64,000 nucleotides of DNA from Pectinophora gossypiella (taxonomy: Eukaryota; Arthropoda; Insecta; Lepidoptera; Gelechiidae): contig NC_065405.1 in assembly GCF_024362695.1 (NCBI RefSeq), positions 3,976,672-4,040,671 of the forward strand. The letters are read 5' to 3'. How positions within the stretch are numbered: position 1 is the first letter of the stretch; each line of letters begins with the position of its first letter. Positions 43,547-53,308 of this stretch are shown piece by piece. A program made the position numbers and the translations under genes. The notes beneath the pieces are model-generated. The model ran no database searches, had not been told where the DNA came from, and was given only the letters and a program-made list of their open reading frames with translations.

Positions 43547-43575
43547 ATTCAGAAGTGGGATTCGAACCCACGCCC
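43547..43575 (+). promoter_or_regulatory. primer binding site, tRNA-Leu-like
   Basis: ATTCAGAAGTGGGATTCGAA and the following CCCACGCCC are complementary to the 3' part of an insect leucine tRNA as I recall it (T arm and acceptor strand, ...GGGTTCGAATCCCACTTCTGA). The match extends about 27 bases, longer than the usual 18, and starts just inside the CCA end. Confidence 0.6.
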
Positions 43576-45818
43576 ACAAAAAGAGTGTAAGTAATCTGCA
43601 AATAGTACTGTAAACATCTCTGTACTGTTATATATTTCAATATTAGTTGGTAGTAGTGGTAGAATAGTGCAGAGTGACTATTCTTGTAAAGAGTACATGT
43701 ATGTAACACTTATAGGTTATAAAAAAAAAAGAGAAAATATGTTAATAGTTATTAGGTTTTCCATTATTTTTTTTTCTTTTCCTTTTAATTTAAAAACATC
43801 ATAAATAATTACATTATTGTGTATGAAAGTGATACATGGAAAATATAACAATGTTATACTACAAGACTATTTATATTTATGTACATTTGGTATGGTTACC
43901 TTACTACCACAATTGGCTACGTGTTTATTTGACTATATGCACCTATCCTTTAATGAAAAAAATATAATAATACTAAGAGTGTGTTGTTAATACAATATTT
44001 TCTTTCGAGGAACAATGTTGATGAGTCACGGTGAAAGTTCTGACCTGGCTGGTATGCCCGATCATCCATGGGTAGCAATGATGGAGTCTGGACACAGGAT
44101 GCCTACAGTGAGAGTGCTCACCCCGCTGTCATGTCACAGAGATAGTCTAACCCCAGCGGAAAGAGATGGGTGCTGCAACTATGGTCAGCATAGTGCGTTG
44201 ACAACCCCGTTCAAGAGCAAGGTATTTTGACACTCCACAAGAGCAGCGGAGACAGATCCAGATATGGCAAGTTACACAGCTTCTTAACTGACTTCAAATT
44301 CATTAATGAAAGAAAGACCATTGCAAAGACCAAACAGACCGAACAAGTTGACAAAGTTACAGACTTGAGCCTCTATTGAATGGCATTGCACTATATTTCT
44401 TGGATTGTGTATTGCATTTAGGCAGTTTGTATACTTAAGTTTGAAAATATATAATTTTATGTTACTTACTCTAGCAAGTTAATTTAAGTAGACTTATGCT
44501 ATCATGGTTTATCTATGATATTACACTTCAGTCACACATAAAGATGCACCAGTAAATAAAATACTTACCTATTTTCATACATTAGTAGACTAAATGAAAT
44601 ACATTTACTGTTGATTCCAAATATATAATTAGGTTATATTCTATATGCTAAAACAGGCTTCTAGCATTAATATGTGTGATAAATAATATTCAAAACATTC
44701 AACAAGAAAAAAAAAACTAGACTGAATAAATTTAAATTAAGACTAATATTTAAAATAAGATTAAGACCTAATTATGTGTCTAACATATCAAAAGCCATTC
44801 ATCATATCATATTCATCATCATCATTCTTATTGGTAGAAAAGAAAAAGAAAATGTTTTTTTACAAGTCCTTCAGATTTATTATTATAGGGTTTAGTTTTC
44901 AAAGTAGGTACTTTACTTACATGCCTACACTTTTAATAGTATTCAAATGCATTTAACCACGAAGGTTGTTAATAAAAAAAATAATAATAATTTAATTCTT
45001 GAACTTTCATAACATTCATGATAAAAATAATGTACACTCACCTTATTTTTTAGCACTATTGAAGTTATTCTCATGGTTTATTTTATTGACTTTTTGCATA
45101 GGTTATTTGAATTTTGTCACCAAATTATTTATTGTGCTATAATGGTACTTTAACCAGTTGAAATAATAATGTCAGGCACATTATAAAAAAATAATAATAA
45201 TAATAATAGAAGAAATGTTGAGACTTTTAGTTAGTATGTGTCTACCAATACAGCCTTTGTGGTGACTAGTTACTAACCTATATAGTACAAGTATCAGGAT
45301 ACCTAGGCTAAGTATATCTTTAAGTACAGGCTAATCTCGAGAACTTTCGAATAAATTTGTGCGTGGCACTTGTCATAGTCTTCACGTCTGCTAGAAAGTT
45401 ACCACCAGTAAAATAGAAACAAAATATGCCTAGGGGAAGCCAGGTAGAGTGGCTAGTAGTTTATAATAAATGACGCGAAGTAAGAGTGTCTTGTAACTAA
45501 TCAAAATGTTGTTTCAACTTGAATGTTCTGGATTATTCACAATCATAGTGACGTAAACCTAATTAAAAGAATCTCAGCTTCTTATAATTACAGTTAAGTA
45601 ACATCAACATGTATGATGTGGTTACTACCGGTAGATACTTCAATTAATGCGACTACTGTTAGTTTATTATTCGTAATAACGTACCTAGCGATATCCCGAT
45701 ACTATTGAGTTAGTGTAATTCCATGATCTCTGTCTACCCCAATGTGGCCTTACGTATTATACATTATAAAGCGATCTAATCTCTTTGATTAAACGCCTGT
45801 TGTGTGTCTTATGATTAT
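43576..45818 (+). other. interior of the LTR element, left part
   Basis: No retroviral-type protein is encoded. A 71-codon frame at 44015-44230 lies in a GC-richer patch (MSHGESSDLAGMPDHPW at its start) that I do not recognise. It could be a remnant of captured or ancestral coding DNA. The rest is AT-rich, with a (TAA)n tract near 45188-45210. Confidence 0.5.
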
Positions 45819-45829
45819 CGATTTCTGCT

Positions 45830-46114
45830 ACTTCTTCTTATATCGTGTGGGTTGTGAGGTGAATTACCAACCTCATCAACCCTGGTGTTAGGGTTATTAT
45901 TGGGCCGTCAAGGGCCCTTGACATGACTCATGTAACGACTGCTTACTTACATTGGTAAGCAGTAACTGGGACCAACGGTTTATCTTTCTTTCCGACAATT
46001 GGGTGGTTAGCCTGTGGCGTCCTAACTAAACTAGGGATCGCAAGGTGGGTTTTGTGATGTGTCCCCACAGGGATTCGGACCCGGGGCCAACCTCAACCTC
46101 TGGATCATGGAGGC
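45830..46114 (-). mobile_element. SINE-A nested in the LTR element, 11-bp target duplication
   Basis: Tail at the left (TATCGTGTGGGTTGTGAGG) and diverged head at the right (CCGGGGCC..CTCTGG..GAGGC). CGATTTCTGCT at 45819-45829 and 46115-46125 is an exact 11-bp target duplication. The SINE is more diverged than the LTRs, so it was probably already present in the parent LTR element. Confidence 0.85.
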
Positions 46115-46825
46115 CGATTTCTGCTTATTATCAATGTTCTCTATTTTGCTAGTACTTAAAAACACTAATATTCCTATCTTAAACGTTGTATGTAATACTA
46201 TCCACTGCAAGATAGTTATGAGGCGGTATACCAAAAATTTAAGACTTATAAATACAATATGTTATCTAGCCGTCAGACCAATATTTTTTATGTGATCGAA
46301 AGGTTTGATGTTATAAATTGCGGTTAAATACCTAAGGAATATTATCCAAATAAGCACTTAAGTTTGAGGGCATTTTAGTGATTCAAAAACGAACTCGTAA
46401 TGATTATAAAAAAAGGGAGCTATTAGAATGTATGGTAAACCTGGAATGCAACAATATATGGATACAATACAATTACTCGTTATTGAACCAAAACAAGACT
46501 TATCAATACGCGGCAATTGGCGACCTTATCGATATAATAATAATAATTTCTTATATGTGTATAAATCGTAAATGATGATATTAGTCGATTAAGTTTAACG
46601 TAATACCTATCACATAATAATTACTCGAATATGCGACAGAAGAATATGTGTAGGTACCTAGTATTATATTTATTTGTATGTTTCATAAACATAACTAGCG
46701 AAAAGTGGGTATTTGCATACTATACATTATTTATCAGGGATTCCCAATATTTGTATTATTACAGTTATTACAATCATACTTATTAGGATACAATTATTTA
46801 CACTTGTTTTATCAAATTACAATGA

Positions 46826-46975
46826 CAGCTACTTATCGACCACTACTTTCGGACGGCGATATAATTCACCACTTAACATTATTAATTAGACCAGAGCTTT
46901 GTTCGAATGAGGCTCGGTTAGACGTGTGTACTTGGTTCATCATACGACGGCTCCCAACTAATTGGGAATATAATC
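46826..46975 (+). repeat. diverged copy of the GCTCGGTGAGG repeat inside the LTR element
   Basis: GACGGCGATATAATTCACC, GAGGCTCGGTTAGACGTGTG and GTTCATCATACGACGG align with 8739-8850. The 100-codon frame at 46705-47007 runs through it and is a by-product. Confidence 0.5.
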
Positions 46976-47732
46976 TTAATTCAGTTCTCTTTATTTTAGT
47001 TGTATAGCGAAATATAGACGAACATAATAATATGCTTACGACAGCGATTATTCGAGTAGGTTCCGTGAAACCTACAGGTTTCACAGAAAAGCCAAAAGGG
47101 GTACCCATAATTATTTGTTTTGGCTGCCATTAAATACTATAGTTCAGTATTGGATGCCACACCAGATATATATGTCATGTCCGTATGCAAGTGTCAGAAA
47201 AAGGTGTGAAAATGGAACAAGTTCAGTATCTCTAGGTATTCACATTTAAAGTTGAATAACATGTTTCTTTTAATTAAACGGTGCTCCTAATTAAATTATA
47301 GTGTTAGTGTATTATAGTATTCTGTAGTTCTTATTTAAATCCAAGTGATTAGTTTTGTAATCATTTAATGTGGGGTTCCGTTAAAAGGGAAAGTTGTTCC
47401 GAACTCTACAAGATGTTGAAAATAAACACAAGTAAGAAAGAATACTTACAGTTATCTTAGCAATTACAGAAACATAAAAGAAGTACATTATGTAATTAAT
47501 ACTTGTTATTTATTTGATGATAATACTTATCAATTTAATTATCCGATATTTTGTTTCGGAAGAGGCAAAAATTAATTTATTGAAAATTATTAAAGCATAC
47601 TTTATAGTATACCTACTCAGGTATACTCTTACTAATTACATGGGAACCGATTACGGTTTATACTAATTTATAATAGATATACTTAATACCCTGACTCTAT
47701 TCAGTAAAGAACCTGCAAATATAGAAATCGTT

Positions 47733-48184
47733 AGCAGGTAATTTTACAGACTGACCAATTTTAAGGGTCAACAGATAATTTTACAGACTGACCAATTTTA
47801 AGGGTCAACAGATAATTTTACAGACTGACCAATTTTAATGGTCAACAGATAATTTGACAGACTGACCAAATTCAAGGGTCGACAGATAATTTGACAGACT
47901 AATCAATTTCAAGGGCCAACAGATAATTTTACAGACTGACCAATTTTAAGAGTCAACAGATAATTTGTCAGACTGACCAATTTTAAGGGTCAACAGATAA
48001 TTTGACAGACTGACCAATTTTAAGGGTCAACAGATAACTTGACAGACTGGCCAATTTCAAGGGTCAACAGGTAATTTCACCAACTGACCAATTTCAAGGG
48101 TCAACAAATAATTTGACAGACTAACCAATTTCAAGGGTCAACAGATAATTTTACAGACTGACCAATTTTAAGGGTCAACAAGTA
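47733..48184 (+). repeat. 37-bp tandem hairpin array (12 units)
   Basis: Unit: ACAGACTGACCAATTTTAAG, then GGTCAACAGATAATTTT. The CTGACC landmark falls every 37 bases from 47751 to 48158 without a single length change. Each unit can form the hairpin TGACC-AATTTTAAG-GGTCA. Some units carry uncompensated changes (TAACC at 48121, TGGCC at 48047). Confidence 0.95.
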
Positions 48185-48300
48185 CCAATGCAATGCCATG
48201 ATTTAACTGACAAATTGCCGAGTAAGACAGAACTGGTCTATGCAATGAGACAATAAATATAATAAGTGGTAGCAGTATAAATTATAAACTGTTTATTATT

Positions 48301-48840
48301 AGAATCAGAATGATTACCAGCGATTATTCTTCGGTACTTGTCAATTTCAAGGACAAGTATAGAATCAGAATAGTCCCCAGCGACTATCCTTCGGTACTTG
48401 TCAATTTCAAGGACAAGTATAGAATCAGAATATTCACCAGCGATTATCCTTCGGTACTTGTCAACTTCAAGGACAAGTATAGAATCAGAATAGTCACCAG
48501 CGACTATCCTTCGGTACTTGTCAATTTCAAGGACAAGTATAGAATCAGAATATTCACCAGCGATTATCCTTCGGTACTTGTCAATTTCAAGGACAAGTAT
48601 AGAATCAGAATAATCACCAGCGTCTATCCTTCGGTACTTGTCAATTTCAAGGACAAGTATAGAATCAGAATAGTCACCAGCGACTATCCGTCGGTACTTG
48701 TCAATTTCAAGGACAAGTATAGAATCAGAATATTCACCAGCGATTATCCTTCGGTACTTGTCAATTTCAAGGACAAGTATAGGATTACAGTGATCTCCAA
48801 GGATCATACTTAGGTACTTGTCAATTTCAAGGACGAGTAT
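48301..48840 (+). repeat. 60-bp tandem hairpin array (9 units)
   Basis: Nine units of exactly 60 bases. Each has two potential hairpins: AGAATAGTC-ACCAGC-GACTATCCT (48487-48510 in the fourth unit) and TACTTGTC-AATTTCAAG-GACAAGTA (48335-48359 in the first). The length is a multiple of three, so both strands stay open: a 211-codon frame on minus (48238-48873) and 167 on plus. Neither resembles a known protein. I read them as consequences of the repeat. Confidence 0.95.
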
Positions 48841-49230
48841 CAGGAACTGACTAATTTCAAGGGTCACTAACAAGGACGTGTATTAGGAACTGACTAATTT
48901 TAAGGGTCAGTAATAGGTTCAGGGTGATCACCAGCGATCATCCTTAGGTACTTGTCAATTTCAAGGACGAGTATTAGGAACTGACTAATTTCAAGGGTCA
49001 GTAATAAGCTCAGGGTGATCACCAGCGATCATCCTTAGGTACTTGTCAATTTCAAGGACGAGTATTAGGAACTGACTAATTTCAAGGGTCAGTAATAAGC
49101 TCAGGGTGATCACCAGCGATCATCCTTAGGTACTTGTCAATTTCAAGGACGAGTATTAGGAACTGACTAATTTCAAGGGTCTGTAATAGGCTCAGAGTGA
49201 TCATCAGCAATCATCCTTAGATACATATCA
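48841..49230 (+). repeat. 91-bp higher-order hairpin array (about 4 units)
   Basis: ACTGACTAATTTCAAG recurs at 48889, 48980, 49071 and 49162, exactly 91 bases apart. Each unit holds three hairpins: AGGGTGATC-ACCAGC-GATCATCCT, TACTTGTC-AATTTCAAG-GACGAGTA and ACTGACT-AATTTCAAG-GGTCAGT. The unit is the 60-mer with an added 31-base hairpin, a higher-order form of the neighbouring array. Confidence 0.93.
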
Positions 49231-49257
49231 ATAACAAGTACCTAGGAATATGTGTTA

Positions 49258-49530
49258 GAAACTAACCAATTTCAGGAGTTAGTGCGACTTACGGTCATTT
49301 AACTTTAATCAAAACTTTATTGATGTAAAATGTGTCTTATCGTGCATTTACTTAGACTTACAGTTGATACAGTCAAATATACCTACGGTATTTTATATGT
49401 AAATAAAGTAAAGCTTGTGAAGTTTGTGTGAAGGTTAATCTAAGAGATATTTATTTTCAAATTAGAAAGTTACATGTCAATTTCAAGTAAGGACATGTAT
49501 TATAAACTAACCAATTTCAAGGGTTAGTAA
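49258..49530 (+). repeat. dispersed single hairpins of the same family
   Basis: Beyond the arrays the same loop sits on different stems: ACTAACC-AATTTCAGG-AGTTAGT at 49261-49283, TACATGTC-AATTTCAAGTAAG-GACATGTA at 49471-49499, and ACTAACC-AATTTCAAG-GGTTAGT at 49506-49528. The two longer blocks (about 49284-49460 and 49529-49660) are also diverged copies of each other (AAAATGTGYCTTA, ACAGTTGATAC). Confidence 0.85.
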
Positions 49531-49932
49531 GGCTTTAAGTTTATTTAACATTAAGCAAATCTCTATTTATGCAAAATGTGCCTTAGCATGTATTTATTCA
49601 GACATACAGTTGATACCGACAGATATATCTATAGTAGTGTTATTAGAACAAGTTTGTTCGAAGTTTAAGCTTAAAGTTATCTATTTTTCAAAATCAGTAA
49701 GTTTATATTATTTACAGTACTTTAATAGTGATAAAGATTGTCAAGTAACTTCAAAGAGTATCGCTAGAAATAAGCATATAAATTCTGTCATTATACTTAA
49801 AATTCCTACTGTATTTTAATCTGCGTAACGAGCGTAGCATTATATAAAAAGAAAAGAAATGTATTTCTTATTTTATTGTTAGTAGCTCTAATGAACAACG
49901 AAGGGACTCGTTGATATATCGGATGGCCGAGT

Positions 49933-50339
49933 TGTTATGATCTTCATGATATGGGCTATAAACTGTTACAAATAACACTAGTATTACAGTTGTGCTGGTA
50001 TACATTAATAGTTATCTTTATGTTTGTTTCAATTATTCCTGCATTAATATAATAATTGAATGTACAAATACCTAGTTATAAAAATATTGTTATACTTATT
50101 GTAAATTATTTTAACTTCAATTACTCGTATTAGTAACTCGCTCTGTAAACGTATCCTCTCGTATGACGTGAGATGTCAACTCGAGGATTCGCAGTCTGTC
50201 TGTAGTTAGCGCCAAAACGTACGGCTTTGTTATTGATAATGTTAAAATTATATTTCTATTTAATAAAAGATTTACTTGTTATACTAATATAAAGTTATTA
50301 TTTATACGACAAATCCCTTCCCTGAGTTGTAGTCTTACA
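49933..50339 (+). repeat. 3' LTR
   Basis: 407 bp, TG...CA, the same as 43140-43546. The sequence just upstream (CGAAGGGACTCGTTGATATATC) is not a clear polypurine tract. A purine run AAAAAGAAAAGAAATG lies at about 49846-49861, 70 bp further in. Confidence 0.93.
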
Positions 50340-50343
50340 AAAG

Positions 50344-50770
50344 TATCTTAATTTTTTATAAAAAAAAATAACCAAATCAACAAAATATTCAACACACGTC
50401 TGGTCTTTAAACTTGTAATTTTACCGCGTTGCGTACTTTGGCCATAATGCGGCACTTTTTCTCACGATCCACAGCTTAATGTCGACTATGAGAATTTTGT
50501 ATAAAACACTCGTAAATGAGGCAAAATATAAGGTCATCGGAGAACATAGTTACCTTCAGATTATTGTCTTAAGTCTCAAAAACTGTGGTCGCAAGTTACG
50601 TAACGTTTATATTCTTATGATTTGTGAGTATATCAGTTATCTCGTAGGGTTGAGAATCCCCTGTTTACTATAGTATTGGGTAGTTTCCTAGGTCAAAGAG
50701 GTAGAATGCTTCGGATTTTGCCCCAAAAATCAGAAACTAATTTTTTTTGCAATTTTTTTGCATCCTAAAT
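50344..50770. other. no recognisable feature
   Basis: Unique AT-rich flank of the LTR insertion. Confidence 0.45.
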
Positions 50771-50777
50771 AATTATT

Positions 50778-50882
50778 AGTCGCTCAGCTGTGAAGGAAAA
50801 CATCGTGGGGAAACCTACATTCCCGGGAAATGCATTTTTATGTGACCTAACCTGTACTCGTACTATTCACACCCAAATCAAA
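50778..50882 (+). mobile_element. SINE-F fragment
   Basis: TCGCTCAGCTGTGAAGGAAA, ACATCGTGGGGAAACCTACA, TTCCCGGGAAATGCATTTTT and TGTGACCTAACCTGTACTCG match the middle of SINE-F (42900-42975). Confidence 0.65.
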
Positions 50883-50961
50883 GCAAGAAATCCTAACACT
50901 CTAGCTACTCCGATTTCACTCAAATGGATGAGCAGCTTTATGTTTTGGTACCTACATACTT

Positions 50962-51110
50962 CCGGCCAAGTAGTTAATGCCATCTGCGGCAAATCTACAA
51001 TAAGTTAAAAAAGAAATGGTTCAAAGAATTATGAAATTCTGATTACTAAATAAAGACTGATATAAAACAGTCGAAAAACGTTTTCTTTTTTCTATTTAAC
51101 TTATTTTAAT
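50962..51110 (+). mobile_element. LINE-D tail followed by MITE-9 fragment
   Basis: 50962-51010 is a very short LINE-D 3' end (GGCCAAGTAGTTAATGCCAT, CTGCGGCAAATCTACAATAA). 51018-51110 (TGGTTCAAAGAATTATGAAA, TTCTGATTACTAAATAAAGA, CGAAAAACGTTTTCTTTTTT) matches MITE-9 at 57205-57290. Confidence 0.6.
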
Positions 51111-51118
51111 AAGGAAAA

Positions 51119-51335
51119 CAATGGCCTGCGTGGTCCAGTGGTTGAGCGTTGTGCTCGCGATCCGGAGGTCCCGGATTCCAATCCCGGTGGGTTCAATTCA
51201 CAAAAATAACTTTGTGATCCCTAGTTTGGTTAGGACATTACAGGCTGATCACTTGATTGTTTTAATTACCAACCTCATAAACTCTAGTGTCAGGGTTATT
51301 ATTGAAGCGCCAAAGGTCCCAAAACCCAAATAAAT
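51119..51335 (+). mobile_element. SINE-A head joined to an inverted SINE-A tail
   Basis: From 51119 a normal head and body (GTGGTCCAGTGGTTGAGCG, B box with one change, GGTTAGGACATTACAGGC) run to GATCACTTGATTG at about 51260. The sequence then switches to the minus-strand tail (TTACCAACCTCATAAACTC, TCAGGGTTATTATTGAAGCG). Confidence 0.7.
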
Positions 51336-51700
51336 AATGTATCAATGATCCCGACTAGCTTCCCTTTATCCACTCCATCAACCAGTATCAGTGACAATGA
51401 TTCAAACAATAAACCCATTTAGCAGTCATATCCTCACCACGATGACGTCCGTGACTCAAGAAACATGATCCAACAGGTGCCATAAAAGCATTCTCACGGT
51501 GCAAGGGTCAAGTTACACTGGGCGTGCTATACATGTTAAATTATTCGATAGTCGTGATCAAAGGTGTATCTGATAGCATCGACGTCTGGCTGTCGACACC
51601 CTTCGCACAGCTGATCCGGTTTGACAGCACTGTCAATTTTCACATACGTTTAATAGTGCATTAATGTTATAACATTTGGTAGAAGCCGTAGAAGCATTAG
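51336..51700. other. no recognisable feature
   Basis: Moderately GC-richer unique sequence. Short frames only, none with recognisable protein content. Confidence 0.4.
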
Positions 51701-51711
51701 CACATTATAAT

Positions 51712-52046
51712 CCTATGCGTCTAGTGGTTAGAGCGCTGGACTCACGATCTGGAGATGCGAGTTCGATTCCCGATGGGGACATTGTCGAAATCACTTTGTG
51801 AGGCTTTTTTTGGTAAGGACATTCCAGGCTTGAATCACCTGATTGTCCGAAAAAGTAAGATGATTCCATGCTTCGGAAGGCACGTTAAGCTGTTGCGCGT
51901 TGGTCCCGGTTACTACTTACTGATGTAAGTGAGTAATCGTAACATGAGCCATGTCAGGGGCCTTTGGTGGCGCAATAATAACCCTGACACCAGGGTTGCA
52001 GAGGTTGGTAATGCACCTCACAATCCACACGATAGAAGAAATTTAT
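51712..52046 (+). mobile_element. chimeric SINE: SINE-C head on a SINE-A tail
   Basis: The head (TCTAGTGGTTAGAGCGCTGG, ATTGTCGAAATCACTTTGTG, GGCTTGAATCACCTGATTGT) is SINE-C. From about 51880 the body and tail (TGGTCCCGGTTACTACTTAC, AATAACCCTGACACCAGGG) are SINE-A, with an extra GCGCGTT before TGGTCCCGG that is shared only with the inverted partner at 55 kb. Confidence 0.75.
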
Positions 52047-52320
52047 CGCCATAAAAGTAACCATGTCCTAGTTAAGCAGCTCATAGACCTCACTGGAAAA
52101 CATGGTGAGAAAACTCATTATAAACCCATTATGCTAGAGAAGAAGTATGTTTGGAGCCTTATACCTATTTAATGTGATTTATTGAGTTCCGTTGAAGGAG
52201 ACCTGTAAAAACTTCGTGGTGTCTTCTCTCAGACAGACCTCGTTGAAACTCGTCGGGTTGGTGCCAGGGTTACTATTGAGCCGCCAAAGGCCCAGTACTT
52301 GCCTGTGACGACTACATACT
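51880..52320 (+). repeat. left arm of a 440-bp inverted duplication
   Basis: The reverse complement matches 54640-55085 across the SINE tail, the non-repetitive middle (GTTAAGCAGCTCATAGACCT, AACCCATTATGCTAGAGAAG, AAACTTCGTGGTGTCTTCTC) and a second SINE-A tail. Differences are few. The 73-codon frames in both arms are identical apart from the last residue. They arise because the arms are copies and do not show a protein. Confidence 0.88.
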
Positions 52321-52556
52321 CACTTTGTGATCCCTACTTTGGTTAGGACATTGCAGGCTGATCACGTGATTGTCCAGAAGTAAGATGATCCGTGCTTCGG
52401 TAAGGCACGTTAGGTCGTTGGTCCCGGTTACTACTTACTGATGTCGGTACGTAATCGTTACTTGAGTCACGTATGGGGCCTTGGGCTACTCAATAATAAC
52501 CCTGACACCAGGGTCGATGAGGTTGGTCATCCACCTCACAACCCACACGATAGAAG
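52318..52556 (+). mobile_element. SINE-A copy without head
   Basis: Starts at CTCACTTTGTGATCCCTACT directly after the inverted-duplication arm, then GGTTAGGACATTGCAGGCTG to CCACACGATAGAAGA. The tRNA-like head is missing. Confidence 0.75.
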
Positions 52557-52966
52557 ACTGGGTAAAAAAATTACTTAGAGATATTCTTCTAAATATCTTA
52601 GGAGTTCAATAGCAAGCATGATTGTAACGCGCTCTGGCCACCCTGATAAAAAGTACAGGCATGAATTGTGTACCTTGAAACGTCACAGAAGCGTGGAAAC
52701 AGAATGACCATTCGAGAAATATGGATCAATTAAAACACCATAGTTCGTGACAAATTATCTCCTATTGACAGATAAGATTAGATCTACCACCATTAAAGCA
52801 CAAAGGATCGTGTGTGAACGGTCTGTTTATCTACAGTTCATAGTAGTTATCCTTGTAGGAAGTAAAAAGTGCTTTGAATACTTCCTTGTTGAATTTGAGA
52901 AACTTTTTACTATAGCAGGTAAGTTTTTATAGACTTCAATGGATTAAGTACGTACAGCTAGACAAT

Positions 52967-53305
52967 GGCCCCGCTTCCTGCAAACACCTCCTAATTTTAT
53001 GTTGTTATAACTGTCATTTTCTTATCACCTGAAAAAGAAAGGGACGGGCATAAAATTTGTGGAACCCACGTCAATTTTAAGCAGAAATTTAAATAACCCT
53101 TCCAAAATTTTATATTGACCAATGATCCGACAGAATTAAGTAGACAGCACACGTCAAACGGTTTGCATACCAGCGAGATACCTTTTCGATTATTCATTCA
53201 TTTAATCATTCCTCCTAAAATTAAGAGCTGTCAATTTCGACGGATAAGAAAATGACAGGTATAACTTAAAGTAAAATTAGGAGGTATCTGCCAGGAATCG
53301 GGGCC
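52967..53305. mobile_element. MITE-6, complete palindromic element
   Basis: The ends GGCCCCGCTTCCTGCAAACA and CTGCCAGGAATCGGGGCC are inverted. The arms continue with CCTCCTAATTTTA, CTGTCATTTTCTTATC and their mirror images. The 339-bp element contains TAAGTAGACAGCACACGTCA in the middle. It is separated from the next copy only by AAT, which also precedes it. Confidence 0.8.
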
Positions 53306-53308
53306 AAT

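Larger units (their letters stand above)
43140..50339 (+). mobile_element. complete non-coding LTR retrotransposon (LARD-like)
   Basis: A 7,200-bp insertion bounded by two 407-bp LTRs that I read as identical, beginning TGTTATGATC and ending GTCTTACA. AAAG at 43136-43139 and 50340-50343 is the 4-bp target duplication, a size common in insect Ty3/Gypsy elements. A tRNA-Leu-like primer site follows the 5' LTR. The 6,386-bp interior has no frame resembling gag, protease, reverse transcriptase, RNase H or integrase, so it must be mobilised in trans. Identical LTRs imply recent insertion. The 3' half carries the hairpin arrays described separately. The orientation is set by the primer site. Confidence 0.9.

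Noticed and set aside
46705..47007. 100-codon frame in the LTR element
   Set aside because: It overlaps a diverged dispersed repeat also present at 8.7 kb and has no retroviral or host-like protein features.
48310..48813. Repeat protein of 167 residues on the plus strand
   Set aside because: Open only because the 60-bp unit is a multiple of three without stops. No signal peptide, no promoter, and the opposite strand is equally open.
47733..49230. CRISPR-like array
   Set aside because: Unit lengths are regular, but there are no unique spacers between repeats. The units are contiguous tandem repeats in a eukaryotic retroelement.
51951..52172. Conserved 73-residue protein, also encoded at 54788-55009
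   Set aside because: The two frames agree because the DNA is an inverted duplication. The first third is SINE tail.
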